DNA of 42,499 nt from an uncultured Alphaproteobacteria bacterium (lineage in GTDB: Bacteria > Pseudomonadota > Alphaproteobacteria > HIMB59 > GCA-002718135), in contig CACLJX010000013.1 in assembly GCA_902607435.1 (NCBI GenBank), forward strand, positions 7,501-49,999. The letters run 5' to 3'. Below the pieces are notes generated by a model, which saw nothing but the letters and a program-made list of their open reading frames with translations, had not been told where the DNA came from and searched no databases. This document shows, one piece after another, positions 16,345 through 25,495 of this stretch. Numbering within the stretch: the first letter of the stretch is position 1; every line of letters begins with the position of its first letter. The position numbers were made by a program, and so were the translations under genes.

Positions 16345-17463
16345 GTGAATTTTAAATTAGTTATTTTTAAAATCTACAATATTTTAAAACGATTATCTCA
16401 TATACCTTTTTTTGCACTTTCCTGGTTTTTATTATCTATTGTAATTTTGAAGTATTTATTTCAATTAATTTATCAAAAAAAGAAAACTAAAATTTCAAAG
16501 CAGACAATTCTTATATGTAGTAATGCATATTATTATTTAGAAGAAAATTCTCCAGAAATTGATTATATTCATTATTGGTTAAATAAACTTGATTTTAACA
16601 TACATGAATTTTATTGGGATAAGATTAAAAATAGATTTTCTATTCAATACAAGTTCCTTGATAAAGTATTTAATACTAAACCAGATTTAATTTTATTAAG
16701 TGCCTATTCTCAACATAATTTTAATTATCCTTCATCTTTATTATTAAAATTAATTAAAAAGATAATTAATTCAAAAATTGCATTTATTTGGTGGGATACT
16801 GGTACTAATGACTTTCTTCAAACAATTAATCATTTAATAGATCATAAATATTTTGATCTTCATATTTTTACTGATAGGCCTGCAGCTGATATTGATGTTA
16901 ATAACATTTCTAAGCTTAATAAAGAAACATTTTATTTTGATTTTAATTCACCTGAAAGATCAGATAGATTTAAATTAATTGATAAAAAAAAATATGATGT
17001 AGTTTTTTTTGGTTCAGCGAATTCCTATAGGAGCTATAGATTCGAATTTATCAAATTTCTTGAAAATAATCTTAAAAATTATAAAACTTTTTTTTTAGCT
17101 ACTGATAGAAAGCATCAGGTTAGTGTAAAAGAGCACGATTTAATTTTAAGTCAGGCAAAAATAGGACTTAATTTTTCATTTAGTGTTGATAAACATCAAT
17201 TGAAAGGCAGAGCTATTTATACAATGTTATCAGGAGCTCTTTTACTAGAATCAAAAAATAACCAGATTACACATTGCTTTATAAACGGTGAGGATTTTGT
17301 TTTTTTTGATAACAAAAATGATTTGCTCAATAAAATTAAATATTATTTAAATCATGAAAATGAGAGAATTAAAATTGCAAGAAGTGGGCGTGCAAAATAT
17401 ATTGCTAAATATAGTGGAGAAGCTCAATGGGGAAAATTGCTTAAAAAATTAAAAATTATATAA
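16345..17463 (+). CDS. Glycosyltransferase, GT-B/group 1-like with N-terminal membrane helix
   Basis: A 372-residue protein starting at GTG, 4 bp after the permease stop. Residues about 18-40 form a hydrophobic anchor. The middle part (DLILLSAYSQHNF, FIWWDTGTNDF, YDVVFFGSANSYRSYRFEFI) resembles CgeB/DUF3880-type glycosyltransferases. The end (LSQAKIGLNFSFS, LKGRAIYTMLSGALLLESKN, FFDNKNDLLNKI) fits the nucleotide-binding C-terminal domain of group 1 enzymes. It probably builds the exported glycan at the inner face of the membrane. The donor is unknown. Confidence 0.65.
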   Translation: MNFKLVIFKIYNILKRLSHIPFFALSWFLLSIVILKYLFQLIYQKKKTKISKQTILICSNAYYYLEENSPEIDYIHYWLNKLDFNIHEFYWDKIKNRFSIQYKFLDKVFNTKPDLILLSAYSQHNFNYPSSLLLKLIKKIINSKIAFIWWDTGTNDFLQTINHLIDHKYFDLHIFTDRPAADIDVNNISKLNKETFYFDFNSPERSDRFKLIDKKKYDVVFFGSANSYRSYRFEFIKFLENNLKNYKTFFLATDRKHQVSVKEHDLILSQAKIGLNFSFSVDKHQLKGRAIYTMLSGALLLESKNNQITHCFINGEDFVFFDNKNDLLNKIKYYLNHENERIKIARSGRAKYIAKYSGEAQWGKLLKKLKII

Positions 17464-17509
17464 TTTTTAACATTCATTAGATGTTTTATTTTTTTAAAAA
17501 AGATTATAA

Positions 17510-18499
<990 letters not shown>

Positions 18500-18505
18500 A
18501 TTTTA

Positions 18506-19552
18506 ATGATTATTTCAAAAACACCTTATAGAATATCTTTTTTTGGTGGAGGGACAGACTATCCTTCTTGGTATTTAAAAAACGAAGGTCAGGTGATATC
18601 ATCTTCAATAGATAAATATATATATATATTATGTCGGTATTTACCTCCTTTTTTTCAACATAGAATAAGACTTGTTTATAGTAAAATTGAAATATGCCAA
18701 AATACAAATGAAATAATTCATCCTTCAGCGAAAGAAGTTTTAAAATATCTTAATATAAAAAGAGATATTGAAATACATTACGATGGTGATTTACCTGCTA
18801 AAAGTGGCTTAGGTTCAAGCTCAGCTTTTACTGTTGGGCTTTTAAACGCTCTTGTGAATTTTAAAGGGAATAAAATTTCAAAAAAACAATTAGCTGAAAC
18901 TAGTATATTTATTGAGCAAAAATTAATTGGTGAGAATGTTGGTTCCCAAGATCAAACAAGTGTTGCTTTTGGGGGATTAAATCATATTAAATTTAAAAAA
19001 AATGGAAGAATTATTGTGCAACCTATCTTTCTCTCAAAAAAAAATAATAAAAAATTTGAAAATAAATTCATGTTATTTCATACTGGTATATTTAGAACAG
19101 CTGAAACAATAACTAAAACTTTTGTTAAAAATTTAGATCAAAAAAGCATTTATCTTCATAAATTAAATTCTTTTGTTAATGATGCATTAAGATTTTTAAA
19201 TGAAAATAATTTTGATGAATTTGGAAATTTATTAAATGAAGCTTGGGAAATAAAAAAAAAAATTGGTTCCAAAATTTCAAATGTAACTATTGATAAAATT
19301 TATAATAAAGCTATGAAAAACGGTGCTTTAGGAGGTAAATTATTAGGTGCTGGAGGAGGTGGTATAATTATATTTTATGTGCCTGAGAGCAAACAGGAAA
19401 GTTTAAAAAAAGCTTTATCAAATCTTCTTTATATTCCTTTAAAATTTGATTTTGATGGTAGTCAAATTATTTATAAATCTATTCATAAAAAATATCCTAA
19501 TGAGGAAAATAATAGATTTTTTCAACAATTGAAAAAGTTTAAAGAAATATAA
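18506..19552 (+). CDS. GHMP-family sugar kinase, HddA-like (heptose-7-phosphate kinase type)
   Basis: A 348-residue GHMP kinase. It starts with KTPYRISFFGGGTDYPSW, a hallmark of HddA (D-glycero-alpha-D-manno-heptose-7-phosphate 1-kinase) and its relatives. The ATP loop PAKSGLGSSSAF is near residues 97-108 and the late loop LGGKLLGAGGGG near 275. HddA makes heptose 1,7-bisphosphate on the way to GDP-heptose. A GmhA-like isomerase (7651) and two nucleotidyltransferases (3659, 6051) in the same island fit that route. A GmhB-type phosphatase is not obvious, although the KdsC-like HAD protein at 725 might serve. Confidence 0.75.
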   Translation: MIISKTPYRISFFGGGTDYPSWYLKNEGQVISSSIDKYIYILCRYLPPFFQHRIRLVYSKIEICQNTNEIIHPSAKEVLKYLNIKRDIEIHYDGDLPAKSGLGSSSAFTVGLLNALVNFKGNKISKKQLAETSIFIEQKLIGENVGSQDQTSVAFGGLNHIKFKKNGRIIVQPIFLSKKNNKKFENKFMLFHTGIFRTAETITKTFVKNLDQKSIYLHKLNSFVNDALRFLNENNFDEFGNLLNEAWEIKKKIGSKISNVTIDKIYNKAMKNGALGGKLLGAGGGGIIIFYVPESKQESLKKALSNLLYIPLKFDFDGSQIIYKSIHKKYPNEENNRFFQQLKKFKEI

Positions 19553-19554
19553 AC

Positions 19555-20466
19555 ATGAATGTAAATTCGAAAGTAGCAATAATAGGAAGCAAAACACAAT
19601 TAGGAAAATCTTTAATCAAAATTTTGAAACAAAATAAGTTTAAAAATGTTCAATTATTTAACAGTGATAACAATAAAATTTTACCTTTTTTAAAAAAAAA
19701 TTCTCCTCAATATGTTTTTTTAAATGAAGGCATTTCTGGAGGAATTACTTTTAATCAAAAATATCCAGTTGAACTAATGATGAGCAATCTTAACACTGCA
19801 CTAGAAATATTACCCTATGCTTATAAATTTAAAGTAAAAAAATTAATTTATTTTTCAAGTTCTTGCATATATCCAAAAAATAATACTGGTTTTTCAAATC
19901 CTTCTGAAATAATGAATGATGCACTTGAGCCAACAAATATGCATTATGCAATAGCTAAAATAGCTGGAATGACATTGTGTGATGCATATAATAAACAATT
20001 TAAAACAAATTTTATTACTGCTATTCCTGCAAATTATTTTGGACCAGGTGATGATTTTAATAATAGTTCTCATGTAATACCTAATCTAATTTCAAAGATG
20101 CATAAAGCTAAATTATATAACAAAAAAAATGTTATAATTTGGGGATCAGGCAAGCCAATTAGAGATTTTATCTATGTTGATGATTTAGCTTCTGCAAGTT
20201 TGTTTGTAATGCGAAAGTATAATTCTAAAAAACCTATCAATATATCCTATGGTCAATCTTATTCTATAAGAGAAATAGCTTATATGATTAAAAAAATTGT
20301 TGGTTTTAATGGCAAATTAATTTTTAACAAAAACAAACCTGACGGCATGCCTATAAAAGTTTTAGATAATACAATAATTAAGAATCTTGGTTGGAAATAT
20401 AATATTGATATCAAAAAGTCACTTAACAAAACTTATAATTGGTATAAGGCATTGAATTCAAAATGA
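19555..20466 (+). CDS. GDP-L-fucose-synthase-like epimerase/reductase
   Basis: A 303-residue extended SDR close to Fcl/WcaG, which epimerises at C3/C5 and reduces C4 of GDP-4-keto-6-deoxymannose. Fcl landmarks are present: GISGGITFNQKYPVE, FSSSCIYP, EPTNMHYAIAKIAGM with the catalytic Tyr and Lys (Y131, K135), and GSGKPIRDFIYVDDLA. The N-terminal cofactor loop is GSKTQLGKSL, less canonical than the usual GxxGxxG. No GDP-mannose 4,6-dehydratase (Gmd) is in the window, so a GDP-heptose derivative, as for Campylobacter WcaG-type enzymes, is an alternative substrate. It overlaps the radical SAM gene by ATGA. Confidence 0.82.
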   Translation: MNVNSKVAIIGSKTQLGKSLIKILKQNKFKNVQLFNSDNNKILPFLKKNSPQYVFLNEGISGGITFNQKYPVELMMSNLNTALEILPYAYKFKVKKLIYFSSSCIYPKNNTGFSNPSEIMNDALEPTNMHYAIAKIAGMTLCDAYNKQFKTNFITAIPANYFGPGDDFNNSSHVIPNLISKMHKAKLYNKKNVIIWGSGKPIRDFIYVDDLASASLFVMRKYNSKKPINISYGQSYSIREIAYMIKKIVGFNGKLIFNKNKPDGMPIKVLDNTIIKNLGWKYNIDIKKSLNKTYNWYKALNSK

Positions 20467-22007
20467 TTGATGTACTATTTATAACTCCAAGTAATGCTTA
20501 TAAGATTTATCAAGAACTTTCAAAAAATTTTTCAGCCATTGAAACCCCCACTTGGTCTTTGTTATTAGCTCAGTCTTGTAGATCAGTTGGCTTTACTGTT
20601 TCTATTTTAGATGCAAATGCAGAGAAATTAGAACAGCAAGAAATTTTGATGAGAATTAATGATCTTAATCCTCGCATGATATGTTTTGTAGTTTATGGTC
20701 AAAATGTAAATGCAGGAACAACAAGTATGAGCGGGGCAGTTTCTTTATCTAATTACTTAAAAAGAAAAAATATCACATCCCCAATTGCATACATAGGTTC
20801 TCATGTCCAAGCTTTACCTCATGAATCATTAAAAAAAGAAAAGAGTATTGATATCGTTTTTACAAATGAAGGCGTTTATGCTTTAAGAAATTTATTGAGT
20901 TTAAAAAAATTTGATATTGAGGATTTAAAAAATGTAAAAGGAATAGGGTATAGAATAAATAGTGAAATATTTTTAACAGAACCTGAAAAAATTGTACCTC
21001 AAGAAAGAATGGATATTGATTTACCAGGATACGCATGGGATTTACTTCCTTTTAAAAATAAACCTTTTGATCTTTATAGATCTCCAATGTGGCATGCAGA
21101 ATATGATGAAGAAAAAAGAACACCTTATGCAGCTCTTCAAACATCACTTGGATGTAGATTTGGTTGCGATTTTTGTATGATTAATATGATTAATAGAAAT
21201 GATAATAGTTCAATTGGTGTAGCAGGCAATTATAGTTTTATGAGATATTGGTCTCCTAAATTTATAATAAAGGAATTTGATAAATTAATTAATTATGGAG
21301 TAGAAACAATTAGAATAGTTGATGAAATGTTTTTGTTGAATCCAAAATATTATTTGCCTTTATGTGAATTATTAAAGGAAAGAAATATAAAAGATAATCT
21401 TAGAATGTGGGTATATTCGAGGATTGATACTATAAAAAAGCCTGGTATTTTAAAAATTGTCAGAGAAGCAGGAATAAAATGGCTTGGTATTGGTATAGAA
21501 AGTAGCAAAAAATCTATTAGACTAGAAATATCTAAAGGCAAATTTGAAGATGTAGATATTGAAAATGTTATCAAAGAAATTCATGATTCTGATATAAATG
21601 TTATAGCAAATTATATTTTTGGACTTCCAGGAGATGATGAGGAATCGATTAATAAAACTTTTGAATTGAGTAAACGACTTTGTACACTGGGATGGAATAC
21701 CTATGCTGCAATGGCATTACCTGGGAGTGCATTATATAAAAAAGCAATTGAAAATAATTATGAATTGCCTGAGGATTATGAAGGGTATTCTTTTCACTCA
21801 TACAATACTTTACCTATTCGGAATGAAAAACTAACTGCTGTTCAAATTTTAAAAAAGAGAGATGATTGTTTCCATGCATATCATAGTTACAAGCCTTTTT
21901 TAGATAAAATAGAAAAAAAATTTGGCAGTAAGGCTGTACAAAATATTGTAGAAATGAGTTCGATTAGATTAAAAAGAAAAATAATAGAAAATCACAGTGG
22001 GCTATAA
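20463..22007 (+). CDS. B12-binding radical SAM protein
   Basis: A 514-residue protein. Residues ~1-150 form a cobalamin-binding-type Rossmann domain (PTWSLLLAQSCRSVGFTVSILDAN, then VYGQNVNAG and YIGSHVQALPHESL). The radical SAM domain follows, with the 4Fe-4S motif CRFGCDFC at C231, C235 and C238 and the IGIESSKKS and FGLPGDDEES segments. This architecture is found in methyltransferases acting on unactivated carbons and in other radical rearrangement enzymes. In an NDP-sugar operon it may methylate or rearrange a sugar. The classic cobalamin DxHxxG motif is not present, so B12 may be bound base-off without His, or not at all. Confidence 0.8.
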   Translation: MIDVLFITPSNAYKIYQELSKNFSAIETPTWSLLLAQSCRSVGFTVSILDANAEKLEQQEILMRINDLNPRMICFVVYGQNVNAGTTSMSGAVSLSNYLKRKNITSPIAYIGSHVQALPHESLKKEKSIDIVFTNEGVYALRNLLSLKKFDIEDLKNVKGIGYRINSEIFLTEPEKIVPQERMDIDLPGYAWDLLPFKNKPFDLYRSPMWHAEYDEEKRTPYAALQTSLGCRFGCDFCMINMINRNDNSSIGVAGNYSFMRYWSPKFIIKEFDKLINYGVETIRIVDEMFLLNPKYYLPLCELLKERNIKDNLRMWVYSRIDTIKKPGILKIVREAGIKWLGIGIESSKKSIRLEISKGKFEDVDIENVIKEIHDSDINVIANYIFGLPGDDEESINKTFELSKRLCTLGWNTYAAMALPGSALYKKAIENNYELPEDYEGYSFHSYNTLPIRNEKLTAVQILKKRDDCFHAYHSYKPFLDKIEKKFGSKAVQNIVEMSSIRLKRKIIENHSGL

Positions 22008-22151
22008 TATAATTTTAGTAGCAAAAACAGCTTGGCTTAATCATTGATTTAGTTAGAAAGGGACTAGTTTTAATTTAATGTTATTCAAAATTATAATAAA
22101 CTTTTAATGATAAACAAATAACTAAATAATTATCATTCTTTTTAATAAATA

Positions 22152-22763
22152 ATGAAAAAAAAAATAACTAAAATAGATTTAATAAATTTTGAAACTAATA
22201 TAGCGACACTTTTTAATCAGGGAAAAATTAAATCTCCTGTTCATTTGTATTCAGGAAATGAAAATATTATGATTCACATATTTAAAAAAATAAAAAAAAA
22301 TGATTGGGTTTTTTGTTCTTGGCGTTCTCACTATCAATGTCTTTTAAAAGGGGTTCCTGAAAAAATTTTAAAAAAAGAAATTATTGAAGGAAGATCCATA
22401 TCACTTTGTTTTCCTAAATATAGAATATATTCATCCGGGATAGCAGGAGGCAACTTACCGATTGCTTTGGGTATGGCTATATCTCTTAAAAGAAAAAAAT
22501 CTAAAAATATGGTTTATTGTTTTATGGGAGAAATGACCTCAGAAACAGGCATAGCTCATGAAACTATTAAATATAGTATAAATTTTAAATTACCTATTCA
22601 TTTTATTATTGAAGATAACAAAAAATCTGTTTGCACAGATACAAGGATTGCTTGGAAAACGAAAAAATTAACTTACCAAGAAGTTAATAATAAATATATC
22701 ACTTATTATAAGTATAATAATTCTTACCCCCACTCCGGAGCAGGCAAGAGAGTTGAATTTTGA
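22152..22763 (+). CDS. TPP-dependent enzyme, compact E1 alpha-like subunit
   Basis: A 203-residue protein resembling the TPP-binding half of pyruvate dehydrogenase E1 alpha. SHYQCLLKGVP and SSGIAGGNLPIALGMA match family segments (normally RDH...G and the glycine-rich IVG...P.A.G.A). The TPP motif is GEMTSETGIAHE (about 126-137) ending in IEDN, so the canonical GDG is GEM and NN is DN; a carboxylate and an Asn that can bind the metal remain. It is about 120 residues shorter than dehydrogenase E1 alpha, lacking N-terminal and regulatory-loop regions, but ends in the normal YPHSGAGKRVEF, so it is not truncated. The beta-like partner starts 2 bp later. Confidence 0.72.
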   Translation: MKKKITKIDLINFETNIATLFNQGKIKSPVHLYSGNENIMIHIFKKIKKNDWVFCSWRSHYQCLLKGVPEKILKKEIIEGRSISLCFPKYRIYSSGIAGGNLPIALGMAISLKRKKSKNMVYCFMGEMTSETGIAHETIKYSINFKLPIHFIIEDNKKSVCTDTRIAWKTKKLTYQEVNNKYITYYKYNNSYPHSGAGKRVEF

Positions 22764-22765
22764 TT

Positions 22766-23302
22766 ATGAAATACTTTGAAGCATTAAAAAGATCAATGGA
22801 CTATATTAGCAAAAATAAAAAAACTATTTTTATAGGTCAAGCTGTTAGTTACAAAGGAACTGCCATTTCAAATACTTTAAAAGATGTAACAAGAGATAAG
22901 CTATTTGAATTACCAGTTGCTGAAGAAATGCAAATGGGAATAACTATAGGTTTGGCCATGAATGGACATATACCAATTAGTATATATCCAAGATTTAATT
23001 TTTTACTTTTAGCTATAAATCAACTTATCAATCATTTAGATAAATATAAAATTATGCATAATAATAAACATCAGATTAAAACTATTATCAGAACTTCAAT
23101 AGGCTCAAAAAGGCCATTACATCCTCAACATCAACATATAGGCGACTTTACAGAATCGATTAAAAAAATGTCTTCAACAATTGAAATTATTAAGCTTAAT
23201 GATCCAAATAAAATTTACTCATTCTATAAAAGAGCTATAAATAGAAAAGATGGGAAAAGTACCATTCTTGTTGAATATGGTGATTACTATAATGATAAAT
23301 AA
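22766..23302 (+). CDS. TPP-dependent enzyme, compact E1 beta-like subunit
   Basis: A 179-residue protein equal to the pyrimidine-binding domain of E1 beta. The Glu that activates TPP is in ELPVAEEMQMGITIGLAM (about residue 53-54), followed by PRFNFLLLAINQLINH and the RTSIGSKRPLHPQHQH loop that precedes the domain end. The C-terminal transketolase-like domain of normal E1 beta (about 130 residues) is missing. ATG at 22766 is chosen over a TTG at 22760. Together with the alpha-like gene it should form a small TPP enzyme. No E2/E3 dehydrogenase components are nearby, so carboligation (two-carbon transfer) is more likely than oxidative decarboxylation. Confidence 0.72.
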   Translation: MKYFEALKRSMDYISKNKKTIFIGQAVSYKGTAISNTLKDVTRDKLFELPVAEEMQMGITIGLAMNGHIPISIYPRFNFLLLAINQLINHLDKYKIMHNNKHQIKTIIRTSIGSKRPLHPQHQHIGDFTESIKKMSSTIEIIKLNDPNKIYSFYKRAINRKDGKSTILVEYGDYYNDK

Positions 23303-23327
23303 ATAACTAACTAATTATTATTTGCTG

Positions 23328-24503
23328 ATGTCCTCAAATTATCCATTGATGTTTAACAACATAACAAGGGAGGATTTAGATCAAGTAATAGATTTTTTAA
23401 AGCAAGATGATCCAATTTTAACTCAATCACATAATGTGGATAAATTTGAAAAAGATTGGTCTAACTGGCTTGGAGTAAAACATAGTGTATTTGTAAATTC
23501 TGGATCGTCAGCAAATTTAATTACTTTGGCAGTGTTAAAAGAAATATACGGTGAAGGTGAAATAATTGTGCCTCCATTTACTTGGGTGTCAGATATTGCT
23601 TCTGTGATTCAAAATGGTTTTAAGCCTGTTTTTGTAGATATAAATCCTAAAAACCTTTGTATGGATGAAGATATTATTATCAACAAAATTACTTCACAAA
23701 CTAAAGCAGTTTTTATGACATATGCGCAAGGTTTTAATGGACTATCAGATAAAATATTAAATACATTAAAAAAAAACTCAATACCACTTATAGAAGACGT
23801 TTGTGAATCTCATGGAGCTAGCTTTAATTCCAAGAAACTAGGATCTTATGGACTAATGTCAAATTTTTCTTTTTATTATGCGCATCATATGTCCACCATT
23901 GAAGGTGGCATGATATGTACAAATGATGAAAATATATATCAGATGTTAAGAATGTTTAGATCTCATGGTATGGTTCGGGAGTCAAGTAGTACAAAAATAA
24001 AAGATAATTATAAATTTAATAATCCTTCATTAAATGATAAATTTATATTTGCTTATCCTGCTTATAATATCAGAAATACAGAAATCGGTGCAATTATTGG
24101 TTTGAATCAACTCAAAAATATTGATCAAAATATTTTATTGAGAAATAAAAATCATAAACTCTTTTTAGATAATATTAATTATAAAGTTTTCAGAACTGAT
24201 TTTGATTTAATTGGAAGCAGTAATTATGCATTTAATTTAGTTTTGAAAGAACCAGATAATAATTATGTTAATTTGCTGATGGAATCATTAGATAAATTTA
24301 ATATTGAATATAGAAGAGGTAGTGCAGGTGGAGGTAATCAATTGAGACAGCCTTATTTAAAAAAATACTTTAAAGAAAAATATTATCTTGAATTTCCTGA
24401 AACTGAGCACATCCATTTTTATGGATTTTACTTAGGAAATTATCCTCAATTGACTCAAGAAAAAATTCTTAGATTATGTTCTTTAATAAATAGCATTAAA
24501 TAA
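23328..24503 (+). CDS. ColD-like PLP-dependent sugar 3-dehydratase (DegT/DnrJ/EryC1 fold)
   Basis: A DegT-fold enzyme of 391 residues. The segment FYYAHHMSTIEGGM has His (H186) exactly where transaminases of this family have the PLP-binding Lys. ColD (GDP-4-keto-6-deoxymannose 3-dehydratase) and E1/RfbH share this replacement and remove the C3 hydroxyl instead of transaminating. Further ColD-like segments are FVNSGSSANL, DVCESHGA, RSHGMVRE and AYPAYNIRNTEIGAIIG. The expected product is a 3-deoxy-4-keto nucleotide sugar. A TTG at 23322 could add two residues; the ATG is preferred. It directly follows the TPP-enzyme pair, suggesting that the two act on one sugar. Confidence 0.85.
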   Translation: MSSNYPLMFNNITREDLDQVIDFLKQDDPILTQSHNVDKFEKDWSNWLGVKHSVFVNSGSSANLITLAVLKEIYGEGEIIVPPFTWVSDIASVIQNGFKPVFVDINPKNLCMDEDIIINKITSQTKAVFMTYAQGFNGLSDKILNTLKKNSIPLIEDVCESHGASFNSKKLGSYGLMSNFSFYYAHHMSTIEGGMICTNDENIYQMLRMFRSHGMVRESSSTKIKDNYKFNNPSLNDKFIFAYPAYNIRNTEIGAIIGLNQLKNIDQNILLRNKNHKLFLDNINYKVFRTDFDLIGSSNYAFNLVLKEPDNNYVNLLMESLDKFNIEYRRGSAGGGNQLRQPYLKKYFKEKYYLEFPETEHIHFYGFYLGNYPQLTQEKILRLCSLINSIK

Positions 24504-24509
24504 TTTACT

Positions 24510-25205
24510 GTGATCAATTTTTCGGTCTTAGTTCCAGTCTATAATGAGTCAGCAAATATTCCAAAACTTGTTACTGAAATTTTTTTATCTTTAGAAAAAT
24601 ATAAAAACTTTGAATTAATTATTATTAATGATGGCAGTGAAGATAATTCTGCTGAAATAATAAACAAATTAGGAAAAAATTATCCAATAACTCTAATCAA
24701 TCATGAATCAAATTTAGGTCAAAGTTTCTCAATCTGGAATGGCGTAAAAAAAAGTAAATATAAAACAATCGTAACTTTAGATGGTGATGGTCAAAATAAT
24801 CCTAACGATATTCCAAAATTATTGAATGTTTTTTTTGAAGATGAGAAACTTTTTTTAATAGGGGGGATAAGAAAAAAAAGAAAAGATAACATAATTAAGA
24901 TAATATCATCAAAATTAGCAAATAAGATTAGATCTTATATTTTAGAAGATGATTGTATTGATACTGGGTGTTCATTAAAAGTTTTTGATAAAAAAATTTT
25001 TTTGAGTTTTTCTTATTTTAATGGTATCCATAGATTCTTACCTGCTTTATTTAAAGGATATGGATATCAAACAAGATTTATTGAAGTTGATCATAGAATA
25101 AGAATATATGGAAAATCAAAATATGGCACATTTGATAGATTATTAAAAGGAATTAAAGACTTAATTAAAGTAAAGCACATGATAAAAGAGAACAAAAAAT
25201 TATGA
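24510..25205 (+). CDS. Family 2 glycosyltransferase, dolichol-phosphate-mannose-synthase-like
   Basis: A 231-residue GT2 enzyme starting at GTG. FSVLVPVYNESANIP is the first strand, IIINDGSEDNS the nucleotide site and TLDGDGQNNPNDI the metal-binding DxD. IDTGCSLKVFDKK and FIEVDHRIRIYGKSKYG match DPM-synthase-like enzymes that load a sugar on a polyprenyl phosphate. No C-terminal membrane domain is present. It overlaps the following LABN gene by ATGA; in many genomes these two families are neighbours in lipid-linked sugar modification. Confidence 0.87.
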   Translation: MINFSVLVPVYNESANIPKLVTEIFLSLEKYKNFELIIINDGSEDNSAEIINKLGKNYPITLINHESNLGQSFSIWNGVKKSKYKTIVTLDGDGQNNPNDIPKLLNVFFEDEKLFLIGGIRKKRKDNIIKIISSKLANKIRSYILEDDCIDTGCSLKVFDKKIFLSFSYFNGIHRFLPALFKGYGYQTRFIEVDHRIRIYGKSKYGTFDRLLKGIKDLIKVKHMIKENKKL

Positions 25206-25495
25206 TAAATTTTTTTAATTCTTTAACGAATACAGAAATTATTTTTTTAACAATTGGGTTTTTAGGTCAAGGAATATTTGCTTCAAGATTTATCGTTCAA
25301 TGGATTTATTCTGAAAAAAAAGGAGAAAGTCTTATACCAATTACTTTTTGGTATTTGAGTATATTTGGAGGTTTAGCCTTGTTAATTTATGCTATATTTA
25401 GAAAAGATCCTGTTATAATAACGGGTCAAACATTCGGTATTTTTATTTATTTAAGAAATTTAATTTTAATTTATAAAAAAGGAAATAATAAATGA
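25202..25495 (+). CDS. Small membrane protein with lipid-A-biosynthesis N-terminal (LABN) domain
   Basis: A 97-residue integral membrane protein with three hydrophobic segments (about 10-30, 45-65, 70-90). It shows nearly all LABN landmarks: GFLGQGIFASRFIVQWIYSE, then SLIPITFWYLSIFGGL, RKDPVIITGQTFG and YLRNLILI. This domain is usually found alone next to a DPM-synthase-like GT2, as here, or fused to other lipid-sugar enzymes. It probably assists transfer or flipping of the polyprenyl-linked sugar. Exact function is unproven for the family. Confidence 0.85.
   Translation: MINFFNSLTNTEIIFLTIGFLGQGIFASRFIVQWIYSEKKGESLIPITFWYLSIFGGLALLIYAIFRKDPVIITGQTFGIFIYLRNLILIYKKGNNK

Noticed and set aside
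18618-18632. Short AT dinucleotide repeat within the HddA-like gene
   Set aside because: It is in frame, short, and expected in such AT-rich coding DNA; no sign of phase variation.
22008-22151. 144-bp gap searched for a small RNA, riboswitch or promoter
   Set aside because: No convincing stem, known aptamer consensus, or well-spaced promoter boxes were found.
22152-23302. E1 alpha/beta pair as frameshifted or decaying dehydrogenase genes
   Set aside because: Both short genes keep the active-site motifs, end in normal domain boundaries, and are coupled by tight spacing, so they look like intact compact subunits.
23322-24503. Sugar aminotransferase
   Set aside because: The PLP lysine is replaced by His in the ColD-type AHHMSTIEGG segment, which favours dehydratase activity.
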